Source: Basidiobolus ranarum (Eukaryota > Basidiobolomycota > Basidiobolomycetes > Basidiobolales). Taken from it: a stretch of DNA of 47,999 bases. Of this stretch, positions 10,298 through 21,358 are shown piece after piece; the first letter of the stretch is position 1; the number at the start of each line of letters is the position of its first letter. Position numbers and translations under genes: made by a program. Location: positions 1-47,999 of the forward strand of contig JASJQH010000021.1 of the NCBI GenBank assembly GCA_040143965.1. Reading direction: 5' to 3'. Under the pieces are notes generated by a model that saw only the letters and a list, made by a program, of their open reading frames with translations, was not told the origin of the DNA and did not search any database.

Positions 10298-10812
10298 TTA
10301 TTCTTGACGACGACCACGGAATTCAGGCTTGAAGTCACCAGAAGCACCTTCCTTCTTGGCACCATCGTCACGACGTCTGTAACCTTCACGATCACCACGA
10401 GGTCCTCTGAAAGGACGATCACCCTCTTGGCGAGGTCTGATACCGACAGGCTTGGCGGTCTTCTTCATGGTAGCGGGAACAATCTCGGCAGGAAGGTGCA
10501 AGAATTCTCTAAGATATTCAATACCTTCGTTGGTCAAGAAGTAGTAGTAGTGTTGCCACGAGAACTGGGTCTTGACGAATCCACGAGAGTTAAGGGATTG
10601 TAAAGCCTTAATAACTTGAAGGTTGGGGACATCAAGTTCGTCATGCTTGGCGGCATTGAAATCCTTCTTTGCGACCATAACACCCTCTATACAAAATGAA
10701 TCATAGAAAAGTTCAATACACAGCGTATTTCTGAACATGAAATTAAGTCTAAATATGTACCCTTGAAGAGGCTTTCGTAGATAACCTTTCTGTTTTGTTT
10801 GGAGATAAGCAT
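10298..10812 (-). CDS. RPS10: 40S ribosomal protein eS10
   Basis: eS10 is a component of the small ribosomal subunit head. Exon 1 (10812-10761) encodes [17 protein letters not shown] and is joined by a 73-nt intron (10760-10688/10687, donor GTACAT, acceptor TATAG) to exon 2 (10686-10298), giving 146 aa. The join completes [13 protein letters not shown], the conserved start of the S10/plectin winged-helix domain. It is followed by [45 protein letters not shown] and EIVPATMK, then a basic Arg/Gly-rich tail typical of eS10. The upper frame through the intron is not used. Codon choice is strongly biased to C-ending codons (AAG, CGT, ACC), as expected for a highly expressed gene. Confidence 0.96.
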
Positions 10813-11789
10813 GATGTACGATGTAACTATAGTGTGGTGTAAAATATGCGGTTGGTTAGAATAGGTTTTCAAACTTGATAATCGCCATTGCTACCCTTTG
10901 GGAGATGGATGGATGGGTTGATGATGGATTAATGATGACTGACCTTACTTTAGAAAATGAATTCCGAGTTACAGTTAAAGAGGGAGTTCAATGACTGACA
11001 AAACACAATAATTTAAAGAGATACATCTGATCATAGAAATTGAATGAAATCCATTGGCCCCAGAGGATCATCACGATCAGAATAGCAATAATTCTGATCA
11101 AATACTGAAAGCTTCGCCTCACTGAAGTTTAGAACCAACCCTTCATAAATCTATCTTCATATGTCTTACAGATTTAGAAACTGTCTGGCTATTGTGAAGA
11201 AAAGACCGTTTTGAGCGAGTCTAGTTTGTTTGTTATTTTCAAGAGATTTGCCAACTATTGAAAAGGAGGCATACATATTGATACAATTTGAGTATATTAT
11301 AAAATAAGCTACTACATCTGTTGCCACTGAATTAATATCTATTTTTTCTCTACTTGTATTAACGAAGAGAATCGGAATCTGGGAGACTGCATGGTGCTGG
11401 TTAAGAGAAGCAATAAAGCATCTTCTGTAGAGCATTTACCAAATAATCACTTTTCTTTTCTGCTTTCACATAACGAAAGCCTCAACACTGATGTCTTCGA
11501 TGCTTGATACCTCGTATCTTTACTGAATGATATTGTTGATAACACAGATTAAAAGAGCGTCAAGGTTTTGTTACATTTGAGGCTCAGGTAAATAAAAGCA
11601 TCATGTTTGATTGTTAATACTATATCTATTTTGTAGGGCAGTTTTCTTTGGGCAAGAATAATCGTTTACATTTCTGATTGTCTACACAATTCTGAATCAA
11701 GTAAAAAGAATATTCGCACTGAACAATCAAGAGTAACATTAATATTTAAACAAGTTTCTAATATACAACTAGTTTGATCATATTCAAGG
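10813..11789. other. Intergenic, eS10 promoter and 3' region of the methyltransferase
   Basis: Nearly 1 kb of AT-rich sequence with no supported gene. Open frames at 11166-11435 and 11666-11884 (the latter overlapping the methyltransferase end) have no recognisable domain. The first 150 bases above 10812 should contain the eS10 promoter; no clear HomolD-type box was seen. Confidence 0.45.
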
Positions 11790-12948
11790 TTACAGCTCGT
11801 TTCCAACAGTAACCCAATAATCACGAAGATTATTCTTTCTTCCAAAAATCTCAAGATACTTTCCATTTGGAACGAGTTGTTCAATCATTTCATACAATTC
11901 CTCAGGCTTTTGACTTTGTCCACGTCTCTCTGAAAAAATCACATCAGAGCAAACAGAGTGTCGGCAGTTGGGAGGATCCTCACCCTAAGTGTTATAATAA
12001 ATTCTTGAGTATTCCGCTTTAGTATTGAGATCAACATACAAACGCTACCTTTTTGCCTATGAGACACGTCTCTTTAGCGTGTTGAAGGTAATAACCATGC
12101 CCTTTGGCCATTCTTCTATTGACAGTTTGTTTGACCCAGGTGATATCATCGACATATCTTGAAATATACAACTAGTCAATTAAAAGTTCCATTTTCATTA
12201 AAGATACTATCGCATGCGTACCTGTAACCCCACTTGGCCATAAGTTCAAATGCTTTAACATATTTGTTGTTAATCACCCATATAAAAATAAACCCATTCT
12301 GTTGAAGAAGTGGTATCGGTAACTCTTCTATACAAACATCAGGTAACTGTTGATAACCAATTGCAACCTAAAATAAATAATGTTTAGAAATATTCGGGTT
12401 TAGATCTATCTAGAGAATTTCGACTTACACCACGAGTTGGTGCATGAGTGGCTAATTGCCACGGTGGATCCATAAGAATTACGTCAAACTGGGCAGCTTC
12501 CGCTAAACTCTAAACAATTGTACGAACGTTTTAACATAGGTATGAATAACTATAGAGATATTAAGACACATACCTTCCATTCAAACGTCATGACATTGGC
12601 CTTGATAGGAACGCACCACTCAGGTGCCTCAAACTCTTCGAGATCGATCTCTGTAAAATTTGAACTTTTTTTAACAAACGAACGGAGATTACTTTTTCAA
12701 TAGAAGAGTTGAGCACAAAAACCACCAATACCTTCTTCTTCATCACCGTCTTTCTTGTTACCGTCGGAATCACCACGTTCCAATTTAATGATCTCTTCTT
12801 TTAAACTATCGATACGAAGTCGTAAACTAGTCTCCCTTTCAAGTAACTCACGAAGGTCTTCATCTACTTCGTCACTTTCAACATAATCTTCTACTTCCTC
12901 TTCAATATCTCCATTTTCTGAAGATGGTGGGTGAGCGTATGAAGGCAT
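11790..12948 (-). CDS. MTA1: MTA1/AMT1-type DNA N6-adenine methyltransferase (MT-A70 family)
   Basis: MTA1 is the catalytic subunit of the complex that places N6-methyladenine at ApT sites in ciliate DNA; homologues are reported in early-diverging fungi, where symmetric 6mA marks active genes. Six exons (12948-12732, 12650-12574, 12509-12429, 12367-12222, 12157-12049, 11984-11790) give 274 aa. The N-terminal about 80 residues are acidic and contain a short coiled-coil-like heptad region. The catalytic domain has FDVILMDPPWQLA (DPPW at residues 112-115), THAPTRGVAIGY, NGFIFIWVINNKY, WGYRYVDDITWVKQT, the hallmark NRRMAKGHGYYLQHAKETCL, then SDVIFSERRGQSQKPEELY and GKYLEIFGRKNNLRDYW. The KGHGYYLQHAKE block and the shortness favour MTA1 over METTL3/IME4, METTL14 or METTL4. 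Substrate is inferred from this similarity. Nothing needed for catalysis is missing. Confidence 0.88.
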
Positions 12949-13358
12949 TATTATTATAGCAGGGTGTGTGCACTCTCCAAAAGCCTACTTCCAATATTCA
13001 CAACAATAATAATGACTTAAGAGTATAATCAATTCGAGATTTGAGAAATAATTTATTTTCATATTCAACAGATTGTTTTGTAAACAACAAACACATTATT
13101 AACTACTAGCCTGTCACATGATCTATGTATGGCCAACTCTACCATTACACAGTCACTCATACAATATTTACGCAACAATTCACAACTCTAGTTCTAACTG
13201 ATGGCTTATATCAAAGCGGGCATTTACGTGAATGAATGTTTTAAATTTATTGGTGATGCAGTGTTTAAGTGATGATTGAAGAGGAAATACTAAGTCAAGA
13301 GACAAATATCATGAGTAACAACTGACTGTAGTACAATTAATTTCCAAGAAAATTATGT
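12949..13358. other. Intergenic, methyltransferase promoter and allantoinase 3' UTR
   Basis: About 410 bases of AT-rich sequence between two minus-strand genes. No open frame, repeat or structured element of note is seen. Confidence 0.45.
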
Positions 13359-14756
13359 TTACAATCTAGCCAACAAATTTCCTAAAGGTTTAGCGGAAAA
13401 TAGTTGAGCAGTAGATTTATCATATACATTTTGACCACGAACATAAGTCTTCTTAATGGATCCATTTAAGGTCATATTTTCATAGGGAGTAACCTTATTC
13501 TTGAAGTGAATCATTTTCTTGTCTACAACGAAACTTTCTTCGGGATTCCAAATAACGATATCAGCATCGGAACCGATTTGTAGACGTCCCTTACGATCCA
13601 AAATACCGGCATGACGAGCGGTGTTGTGAGACAACCAACGGGTTAAATCTTGAACAGTACAACCACGTCTCTTAGCCTCAGTCCAGAGGAGTGAAAGACC
13701 GAACTGAAGGGAGGAAATACCACCCCATGCAGCAGTGAAATCACCGCTATCGAAACGCTTAAGTTCAGGAGTGCAAGGAGAATGGTCTGAAACAACATAG
13801 TCAATGGTACCGTCCAACAAAGCTTCCCAAAGAAGCTCACGGTTGGAACCTTCACGAATAGGTGGGCAACACTTGAAGTGGGTAGCACCATTAATGATAT
13901 CTTCGGCGTTAAGAGTCAAATAATGGTAACATGTCTCGACAGTCAACTTAACTCCCTCTGATTTAGCTTTACGGATCATGGGAAGAGCCTCAGCAGAGGA
14001 AAGATGAACGATATGGGTACGGACGTTAGGGAAATCCTTGCAAACACGAATAATCATTTCAATAGCCTTCACCTCTAAAGCGTGAGGGCGAGATTGTAAG
14101 AATGTTTGATAGGCAGAAGGGTCGGTACTTTGAGGAGTAGTGGTGTCGTGGGAATGATCATCACATTCCATCTCAGCGTGGAACATGAAAACGTTGTCAG
14201 TTCCATCGAATTCGGCGAAAGCTTTACGAACATCCTCCTCCTCAACACATGGGAATTCATCAACACCAGATTCAATCAAGAAGCATTTGAAACCACAGAC
14301 ACCAGCGGCAATCATTGGGCGTAGTTGTTCAGCGTTACCGGGAATCACACCACCGTAGAAACCAACATCTACCCAAGCTTGAGGTTTTGCGGCCTCCTTC
14401 TTGATGTTAAGGTTTTCCAAAGTAGTAGTAGGAGGAATGGAATTCAAAGGCATATCAATGACGGTAGTCAAACCACCAGCAGCGGCAGCTCTAGTGGCGG
14501 TATCAAAGCCTTCCCAATCAGTTCTACCAGGTTCATTCAAGTGAACGTGAGCATCGATAACACCGGGCATAATGAGGTCATCGCCAGCATCAACAAAGTT
14601 CTTATCTTCAATACCAGGGAAATCAGCCTTGGTAGAGTGGTTTTTGGTTATTTTAATAATGCGACCAGTCCAGGGGTCTACGTGAAGAGTAGCGGGCTCA
14701 ACTTTAGATTTAGAGTCAGTAAGAACACGGTTACCAGTGAAAATAATGGCAGACAT
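13359..14756 (-). CDS. DAL1: Allantoinase
   Basis: Allantoinase hydrolyses allantoin to allantoate in purine degradation, letting the cell use purines as nitrogen source. The intronless 465-aa frame is of normal length. The amidohydrolase metal site can be read: DAHVHLNEPGR near residue 66 (two His ligands), the carbamylated-Lys region GFKCFLIESGVDEFP near 153, FMFHAEME near 190, THIVHLSSAEALP near 246 and YVVSDHSPC near 325 with the catalytic Asp. The C-terminus has GSDADIVIWNPEESF and LNGSIKKTYVRGQ, the usual second beta-sandwich strands. Codon use is biased as in the neighbouring eIF5. No other ureide-pathway gene lies next to it, so it is not clustered here. GATA-factor control would be usual in fungi but no site is claimed. 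Confidence 0.95.
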   Translation of the reverse strand: MSAIIFTGNRVLTDSKSKVEPATLHVDPWTGRIIKITKNHSTKADFPGIEDKNFVDAGDDLIMPGVIDAHVHLNEPGRTDWEGFDTATRAAAAGGLTTVIDMPLNSIPPTTTLENLNIKKEAAKPQAWVDVGFYGGVIPGNAEQLRPMIAAGVCGFKCFLIESGVDEFPCVEEEDVRKAFAEFDGTDNVFMFHAEMECDDHSHDTTTPQSTDPSAYQTFLQSRPHALEVKAIEMIIRVCKDFPNVRTHIVHLSSAEALPMIRKAKSEGVKLTVETCYHYLTLNAEDIINGATHFKCCPPIREGSNRELLWEALLDGTIDYVVSDHSPCTPELKRFDSGDFTAAWGGISSLQFGLSLLWTEAKRRGCTVQDLTRWLSHNTARHAGILDRKGRLQIGSDADIVIWNPEESFVVDKKMIHFKNKVTPYENMTLNGSIKKTYVRGQNVYDKSTAQLFSAKPLGNLLARL

Positions 14757-15294
14757 CTTTTAATACAATTTGAATTAAGATAGAATTGACACATTATTCG
14801 AGGAGAGGATTGCTCCTTTTTGTAAGATTTTTCAGAGGTTATGACGTATATGGAAATCAACGATCCAGTAAGAGAAAAAAGAAATTAGATCTATTTATTC
14901 GATGGATTATCTATCTTCAGCACTGATCAATCTATGAGATATTTTACTTTACCTTGAATTCCAATCAGTAGTGAAAAAGCAACCTAGAGAGTCAATCACG
15001 TGTTATGATAATCTATTGTATGACTTTGATTTTCGATGTGACTGGTTCCAAGCGTTGTGAAATGGGGCATTTCGTAAGGATTATCTGCAACCACAAACCC
15101 CACTAAGTTGGAAAAGGAATGTTATAGAATTTCAGGGAGAAACGAACTTGCAATTCGGGAGTGGTAGTCAAACGAGTTAGGTAATAATACACAACCAAAG
15201 ATAATCTTTATACAACTTGTTATTTATTGGTAAATGCAAATAATAAAAGCGTGGTAATAATCAATATAGTAAACAACAAAGGGTGGGAGTGGGA
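14757..15294. other. Intergenic, allantoinase promoter and eIF5 3' UTR
   Basis: About 540 bases with no supported gene. The stretch near 15227-15290 is rich in AATAA-like strings that could act as 3' processing signals for eIF5. Nothing else is recognised. Confidence 0.4.
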
Positions 15295-16473
15295 TTATTC
15301 GTCATCTTCATCGCTATCCTCTTCTTCAGCTTCAGCCAACCAAGTGATGAATGGTTCAGCCTTCTTACGAATGCTTTTACTAGTATCTTTATCGACATAC
15401 TTCTTGCTAGCCTTACTTCCCCATTTAATGAAGACTTCTTCGTCAATAAGATCTTCATCGTAGATCGCCTTAAGAATGACCGGTGTCTTAGGTAAAAGAC
15501 TCTGATAACTGATACCAATTAAACGCTCCAAACCACCCAAAAGGGCTTTCTGATCTTTCTCGTTCTTAACTAACTCTTCCAACAATGCAGATCTCTTAGG
15601 GATCTGCTTGATGATATCATCATCGAAGAGAGCTTGAGCAATAACTTGAACTGCTCTGTGTCTCTTGCTCATGCCAACTTCTTCCATCTTTTCCAAGATT
15701 TCTTCATCGCTAGCTTGTCTATTCTCCTCCAACCAAGTACCGAAGAGTTCGTATGAGCTTCCAGCTCCTTCATCATCATCGTCATCACCCATAACGAGAG
15801 CAGTATTCATGCTGGACTCAAGTTCCCTCATTCTAGCAGCGACGGCTTCGGGGCTAGTATCTTCAGCCCAATCATCGTCGTCAGCTAGGAGAGAGTCTCC
15901 AGTTGGGAGTACAGCAACATCAGCATTAATACGTCTGGTAAGCTCATCATCGGAACCACCATCGGCACCTTCCTCGGTAGATGGAGGAGTATTGAGACCA
16001 CTGTCGGCGTGTCCACGGTTCTTCTTACCCTTGGTTTCTGGTGGATTCTTCACAATGTAAGTAGTCAACTTGTGTCTCATGTCAACGGGTGTGCGTTGTC
16101 CACAAGCTTTGCAATCACGAATGATATCGTCCTTGCTGATGATTAAGTCAGTTTCTGGATTTTTGCAAGATCCACACAAGACGAATTTATCAATGAAGCC
16201 ATCCAATAATTTCTGAAGTTTCTCAGCATCATGAGAACCGTTGACAATATATCTGTCATTTTTAGCTTCGCACTTAACTTGGGCACCTAATTCGCAACCG
16301 AAATATTTGGTTGGGTAGGCGGGAGGACGACAAAGGGAGCGAGAAATATCGGTCATGTTGGGGATTACAGTTTTGATGCCGTTTCCTCTTCCTTCAACTT
16401 TAGCGAGAAGACGAGGCATCTTATAACGGTAGAAAGAATCCTTGACATCTCTGCGGATATTGATAGCAGCCAT
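15295..16473 (-). CDS. TIF5: Translation initiation factor eIF5
   Basis: eIF5 is the GTPase-activating protein for eIF2 in the 43S scanning complex. The intronless 392-aa frame begins MAAINIRRDVKDSFYRYKMP, whose Arg near residue 15 region is the GAP arginine finger segment in the family. KVEGRGNGIKTVIPNM and PPAYPTKYFGCELGAQ follow. A C2-C2 zinc ribbon spans about residues 98-122 (VLCGSC...DCKACG). A Ser/Asp-rich linker leads to the C-terminal W2/MIF4G-like HEAT domain with SKRHRAVQVIAQALFDDDI and ILKAIYDEDLIDEEVFIKW, ending in a very acidic EEEDSDEDDE tail that in yeast binds eIF2-beta and eIF3c. Length and order match the yeast factor. Confidence 0.96.
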   Translation of the reverse strand: MAAINIRRDVKDSFYRYKMPRLLAKVEGRGNGIKTVIPNMTDISRSLCRPPAYPTKYFGCELGAQVKCEAKNDRYIVNGSHDAEKLQKLLDGFIDKFVLCGSCKNPETDLIISKDDIIRDCKACGQRTPVDMRHKLTTYIVKNPPETKGKKNRGHADSGLNTPPSTEEGADGGSDDELTRRINADVAVLPTGDSLLADDDDWAEDTSPEAVAARMRELESSMNTALVMGDDDDDEGAGSSYELFGTWLEENRQASDEEILEKMEEVGMSKRHRAVQVIAQALFDDDIIKQIPKRSALLEELVKNEKDQKALLGGLERLIGISYQSLLPKTPVILKAIYDEDLIDEEVFIKWGSKASKKYVDKDTSKSIRKKAEPFITWLAEAEEEDSDEDDE

Positions 16474-17517
16474 TTTTGGTTATTGAATTATTGTTGTGGG
16501 TTATACGTGTTGGGTCGATAGAGTGTAGTGTTTGAGAACAGGATTGGATTTTAAAATGCAAATTAGCAATTACAAGAACAATTTCTTTCTTTTAGAAAGA
16601 CGTATCGATAAGAAAGCAGAATGGTGATTATCGTAATCGGAACAAAACAGCGGCTTGTATTCTAGTAATGCCAGGAACATGAATTGCTGGAAATGAACTG
16701 GGAGTTTAGAGAAGAAACTCTTAAGTGATAAGCAAAGCTTAAGCGGAGTAGGATTAACAACTAAAGCGAAACTACGAGAACTCAACCTGAGGAAGAAAAC
16801 GTTTTGAGCAACCCAAAAGCCATCAATCTGCTTTTATTAAACCCCTGGGTATGGCGCAGTACCATAGGTCACCTAAAATTTTCTGATTGGTGCTTACGAT
16901 TCTTTTTTTTCCTATAAACATCCCTTTTCTGCTTGGATCATAGTTTGGAGGGATCAAATCTGATACTAATCTGAGTAAGGTATCGAAGTTTTGGGGGAAG
17001 ATGGTCTACACTGGTCTAAGGAGTAACCCATGAAATCATTCGCTATACTGACTTGGATCGTAAATTAAACAAATTCCTTTTGATTAGTTTATGAAGCAAA
17101 CGGAGTGATGGGCTCGCTTGCTGGGCGTTTGTGCTGCTGTTCTTGTGACATCGGTGATACCTTTTCTGCAACTGTCTGACAAAACTGGTTTTCTCGGTGA
17201 TAAATCAATTCTCCTGTATCTTAAAACGCAATTGTTCTCCTGTATAGTCACTACTATATTCACTGCTATATTCAGGGTACATGAATGGATATCAAAATGA
17301 AGTCACAACATACATGTTTCTTTCACTAACCAATTGATGTTAGGGATCAAAGCATCACTGTTGGTGTTGAAAACTAATGAGATACCACGTGTCAACATCA
17401 TCAATTTGAAGCACATGATAATGTAGAAGTAGGGCATAAGTAGGTGAATGCCTTTTTATTCGTTTCAAATAGCTAATAAGCACTCAATACAGTGATATTG
17501 ATATTGATTAGAGAACA
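16474..17517. other. Intergenic, eIF5 promoter and HDAC 3' region
   Basis: About 1 kb without a supported gene. Open frames at 16570-16785 and 17118-17300 show no domain. No repeat or RNA gene was recognised. Confidence 0.45.
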
Positions 17518-20500
17518 TTAGCGGTGTCCGATCCAGTTAACGATTTGGTCCAAAATTTGTTGGTCAAAGCGCTTGAGAGTATTTAAAGGGAGCTCAGTAC
17601 GGACACCTTGGAGGTTGTAAAAGAATTAGGAAAAAATATCAAGTATCCAATATAAATTCTGGTGTATCATACCGTAAGGATGAAGTGCCCCATAGGAAGA
17701 GTCGCTGCCATTTAACTCGATAGAAACAGGATGAACCAAGACATAGGAATTCTAGAACCGCGTTAGAGATAAGTAGATAGTCACATTTACTGCCACTAGA
17801 AACCGATACTAACCTCTTTATACCATGTGCTCTTGTTAATCGGAACGTTCGGAATTTCAGTGCCAGGTATCATTACAAAGTAAGACTCTTTGCTTTCAAT
17901 ATCTACCAATGTTAGAAGAAATTAGCAATGTAAAGCGAAAGGGTTATTTGTGGTAATCTACCTGAATTCGTAATCAAGTTGGTTATTGATACAGCACCAT
18001 ATCCAGTTGCAACAAAGACAAGTTTAGTGCTAGTAGGTCTTTGTATCAGAGTGTAAGTAAACAGTATGTTAATCTAGTCAAAGCTGTAGAGTAGGTACCG
18101 AATATATCTATTCCAAATGTGCATAAAAAGTCTATCGACGATAGCTTTGTCATCGTCTTGAAATCCATCCTTAAGAGGTGATTCTCAGTATGAGGGTGAA
18201 ATATGTGAAGATACAAGAGTATGTTCTTACCAGGCTAGGGATGTTTATATCTATCAATTCCCAATTCTTGGCAAGTACTTTCCCAACAAACTTATTGACT
18301 CCGTTAATCTAACAAAAGGTATCATTAGTTTCGATCTGCGTTCAACTGGTCGAATGGCCATCAGCATACCAAGTCAGATTCTTGTTGAGAAAAATTCTCT
18401 GGGTTGTTCCTATTTTACAAAGTTTAGTTTATCAGAAGGCGAAGGCAAAGCACTTTAACAAAACCACAAACATATCATGTATGAAAATAACAATGACATC
18501 GGTTGCATTCGTTAATCCACTAGAATTGAAGCATGTCAATAAGCATAAGGTACAAAGGTCTGTGATGACGCTTACCTGTAAAACACTTCTTCGCGGAATA
18601 GATCAGGGACATTGGATCCATTGATTGGGAGCTTTAACAATCCATATTCATCCATTAAAAGTTCTGATCTTTCTTTGGAGAGAGCTAATAAGCAACGTAA
18701 TATGTTACAATATGTTGAGATGAAAATGAAGTGGCTTTGACTCTTACTTTCTCGATGCAGTAATCTTGCACTGGATATTTCTTATATGAAAAACCGTTAG
18801 CATCTCGAAAATGATTTTTTAAAAAGTCTACAGTTACCAGAGTTCAAGTAGGATATTTGTAAGCTTGAGCTTTGTAAAGCCTCCCAATATTTTGATTGTG
18901 TTTGAATGACTTTTTGGGTGATTTCCACGCATTTTGTACTTGGAACAAGTGATTCTAGAGCAGGTGGATCCTCCCCGGTCAAGACTTTTACGCATGCTAA
19001 TGCTGATGTAGAGGCTACATCTATATCATAACCACCCTAATATACAATATTGTCATTTTTTGTTTCGCTGCACATACACACAAATATATATTTAAGTACC
19101 TCCAAAGCCAACACCAGTTTCCCTCCAGCTAATGATTTGAGCATATAGGTCATATGAGCATATCCAGCAGGAGAAACAAGACAGTCGCCCACTCGATCTC
19201 CTAATTTATAAAAATTAAATACTTGAACTAACGATATTCATATCACTTAGAAAACGCCAGCTATACCTGCACCTGCATCAAAGCCAGCGGCAACTGATAT
19301 TATTAATTAGCAAAGGCATTGGATGTGAGCTGTATTACCATAACCTACTGATGACGATTTCCGGAGAAAATTCATAGGCAACAGGCATCAAGATGTTGTT
19401 GAACACATGTAGATAGTCGCTGTCACCCATGCCAGAACAGGGCCAAGGAACATTAATGTTTCTATATAATGATTGATTTCTCGTTAAGGATACAAACTGC
19501 ACAAATACAACATTACATTAGATAACTCACTTCCCCTTCGCTTCTCCTTCACCGACTATATGATGAGCAGCAGATGTTTCGTATGGATAAAACTTGGATT
19601 CTTCATAGCGGTGTATCGAGAAGTATAACACATTGGGATCCGATAAAAATACTTTTTGAATTCCATTACCTAGTAGACGTATTAAGTATGGCTAGTGAAG
19701 TCTAAGTGAAGACTACAATGTATTCTACCATGATGAATGTCCCTTTAAAGGATGGTTTACAGGATTAGCTATAGTAGCTTAAATCAAAGTAAGAAGCTTA
19801 CTAACCAATCCACAATAAGAATTCGTTTGGCTTTGTGGTATTCTTGAAGATACTTGGTGGCGATCGCCTTAAAAAATAAATTAGACCATTTTCACATGGA
19901 AAATAATGCAAAAGGAAGGGTAGAGCTTACTATGTTATTATACAGGCAAAATCCCCTATAGTCAGAACACATATTAAGGCCTGAAAGTCAATCTATAAAC
20001 GAATACACGAAAGCACTTACATAGGCTATGTGGGAAATAATAATATTAGACTTGAATCAAAGCAAAAAATACGTCAACTTCAAAAGAGAACTTACCCCAT
20101 CAGGTCCAGCATGGTGACCACTAAACATTTAAAAGATTAAATTTAGTGAGGAATGAAAACAGGGTAGAGATAATATTTTTAATACGTACGGCGGTCTGAT
20201 GATTGCGAAACCGTTTTTAACAACACCTTTATAAACAGTCCTACATAGCTCTATAACACCTCCACTAGCGATTCTCGCACAGCGAGCAGATTCATTATTC
20301 AAATAGATCGAATTGTAAGTGCTTGCTAAATTTTTTAACTCTTGTATTGAGAGATCTGAAAAACAACAGAGTTACTTCTAGAGTACTATGATTGTATTTA
20401 GGAAATGGAGGATTCCATACCAGCCGAACTCGTAAGTGTCTCGTGATATTTTGCAGAATGCACGAGTAGTATTTCTTCCGTAGTAGCTTCTCGCGCTGAA

Positions 20501-20727
20501 ACTCTGACGCACTTGGTCAAAATGCCGTCGTCCTGAATGGCTTTGAATATTTTCCAAATACGTTGGGGATTTTCAAGCTGTTCTGTATCACTATCTAAAG
20601 GAGCATGAAATCTTAGTCTAACATCATAAACTATTCCGGTTGAAAATCTTGATAGATATTCTAAAGGTTCTGAATCTATTCTTTGCTTTTTTGTTTCATT
20701 ACGTGCAGGTCGCGAACTTGGTCGCAT
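17518..20727 (-). CDS. HDA1: Class II histone deacetylase, Hda1/Clr3 type, many short exons
   Basis: Hda1/Clr3 removes acetyl groups from histone tails in gene silencing in the nucleus. Exon 1 (20727-20421) starts [14 protein letters not shown] with a basic leader, then [17 protein letters not shown]. Later exons give [100 protein letters not shown] and LALEGGYD: the full zinc-dependent catalytic set. A C-terminal Arb2-type domain follows and ends [14 protein letters not shown]...[13 protein letters not shown] before the TAA at 17520-17518. Exons read in the catalytic part are 20355-20190, 20120-20096 (25 nt), 20025-20021 (5 nt), 19955-19931 (25 nt), 19867-19806, 19742-19729 (14 nt), 19669 onward, and 19293-19267 (27 nt). 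I did not place every exon in 17518-19260. It is divergent from MCU. Confidence 0.92.
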
Positions 20728-21358
20728 TTTGAATAGAAATGCAATGTGTTATTGCCCAGAAACTCTTACGAATAAACAACCTAAACTATTAGTTTATATT
20801 GTCTTTTTGGTTAGTAAGAAATCCACTATATTTTGATTAGAAATTTTTGATCTGAATACTCGAATGAAATCCACTTGTAGGTATGATTGATAAGAATAAC
20901 ATAGGTAAGTATCTTGGTGGTAGTTCATGTTTAATAAAGACAAATGCACCAAGTATTTCATCTTTGAGTTATTTATATAGGCCAATACGTGAGAGCGGGG
21001 GCATATTAATCTTATCAGCTCGCTTTACTTCTTAGTTCCGAGACAAGAGTCACTGGTGACACCCAGGAATACATTGGGGAGAACTGCTGAGTTACTATCA
21101 ATAGCCAAGGAAACCCAGGTATATGCAGAGTTAAAAGTACTCGCAAGTACTATTCCCAAAATATTCATTTATTGATATTGCCATTTCACAACCCATTTAC
21201 CCATTTGGCTATTTCATATTATTTGCCATTCACCCTCGGCTTACCTGTCAAACATATTTAGGTATTACCGAAATTTACTTTTCCGAATTTGTTTAATTAT
21301 TTCGACTATATAGCATCTGGGTTATAATTCAAAACCCTTGCCCTGCATATACTCCAAC
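20728..21358. other. Divergent promoter region (HDAC / MCU)
   Basis: About 630 bases between two diverging genes. A TATA-like TATATAGC lies at about 21307, some 50 bp before the MCU start, and TTATATAGG at about 20973. No gene is recognised; the open frame at 20794-20985 is spurious. Confidence 0.45.

Noticed and set aside
11790-12948. METTL3/IME4 mRNA m6A methyltransferase
   Set aside because: The block RRMAKGHGYYLQHAKE and the RGVAIGY segment fit MTA1 better, and the CCCH zinc fingers and length of METTL3 are absent.
14325-14783. 152-codon plus-strand frame opposite allantoinase
   Set aside because: Antisense shadow of a strongly codon-biased gene; allantoinase reads completely on the other strand.
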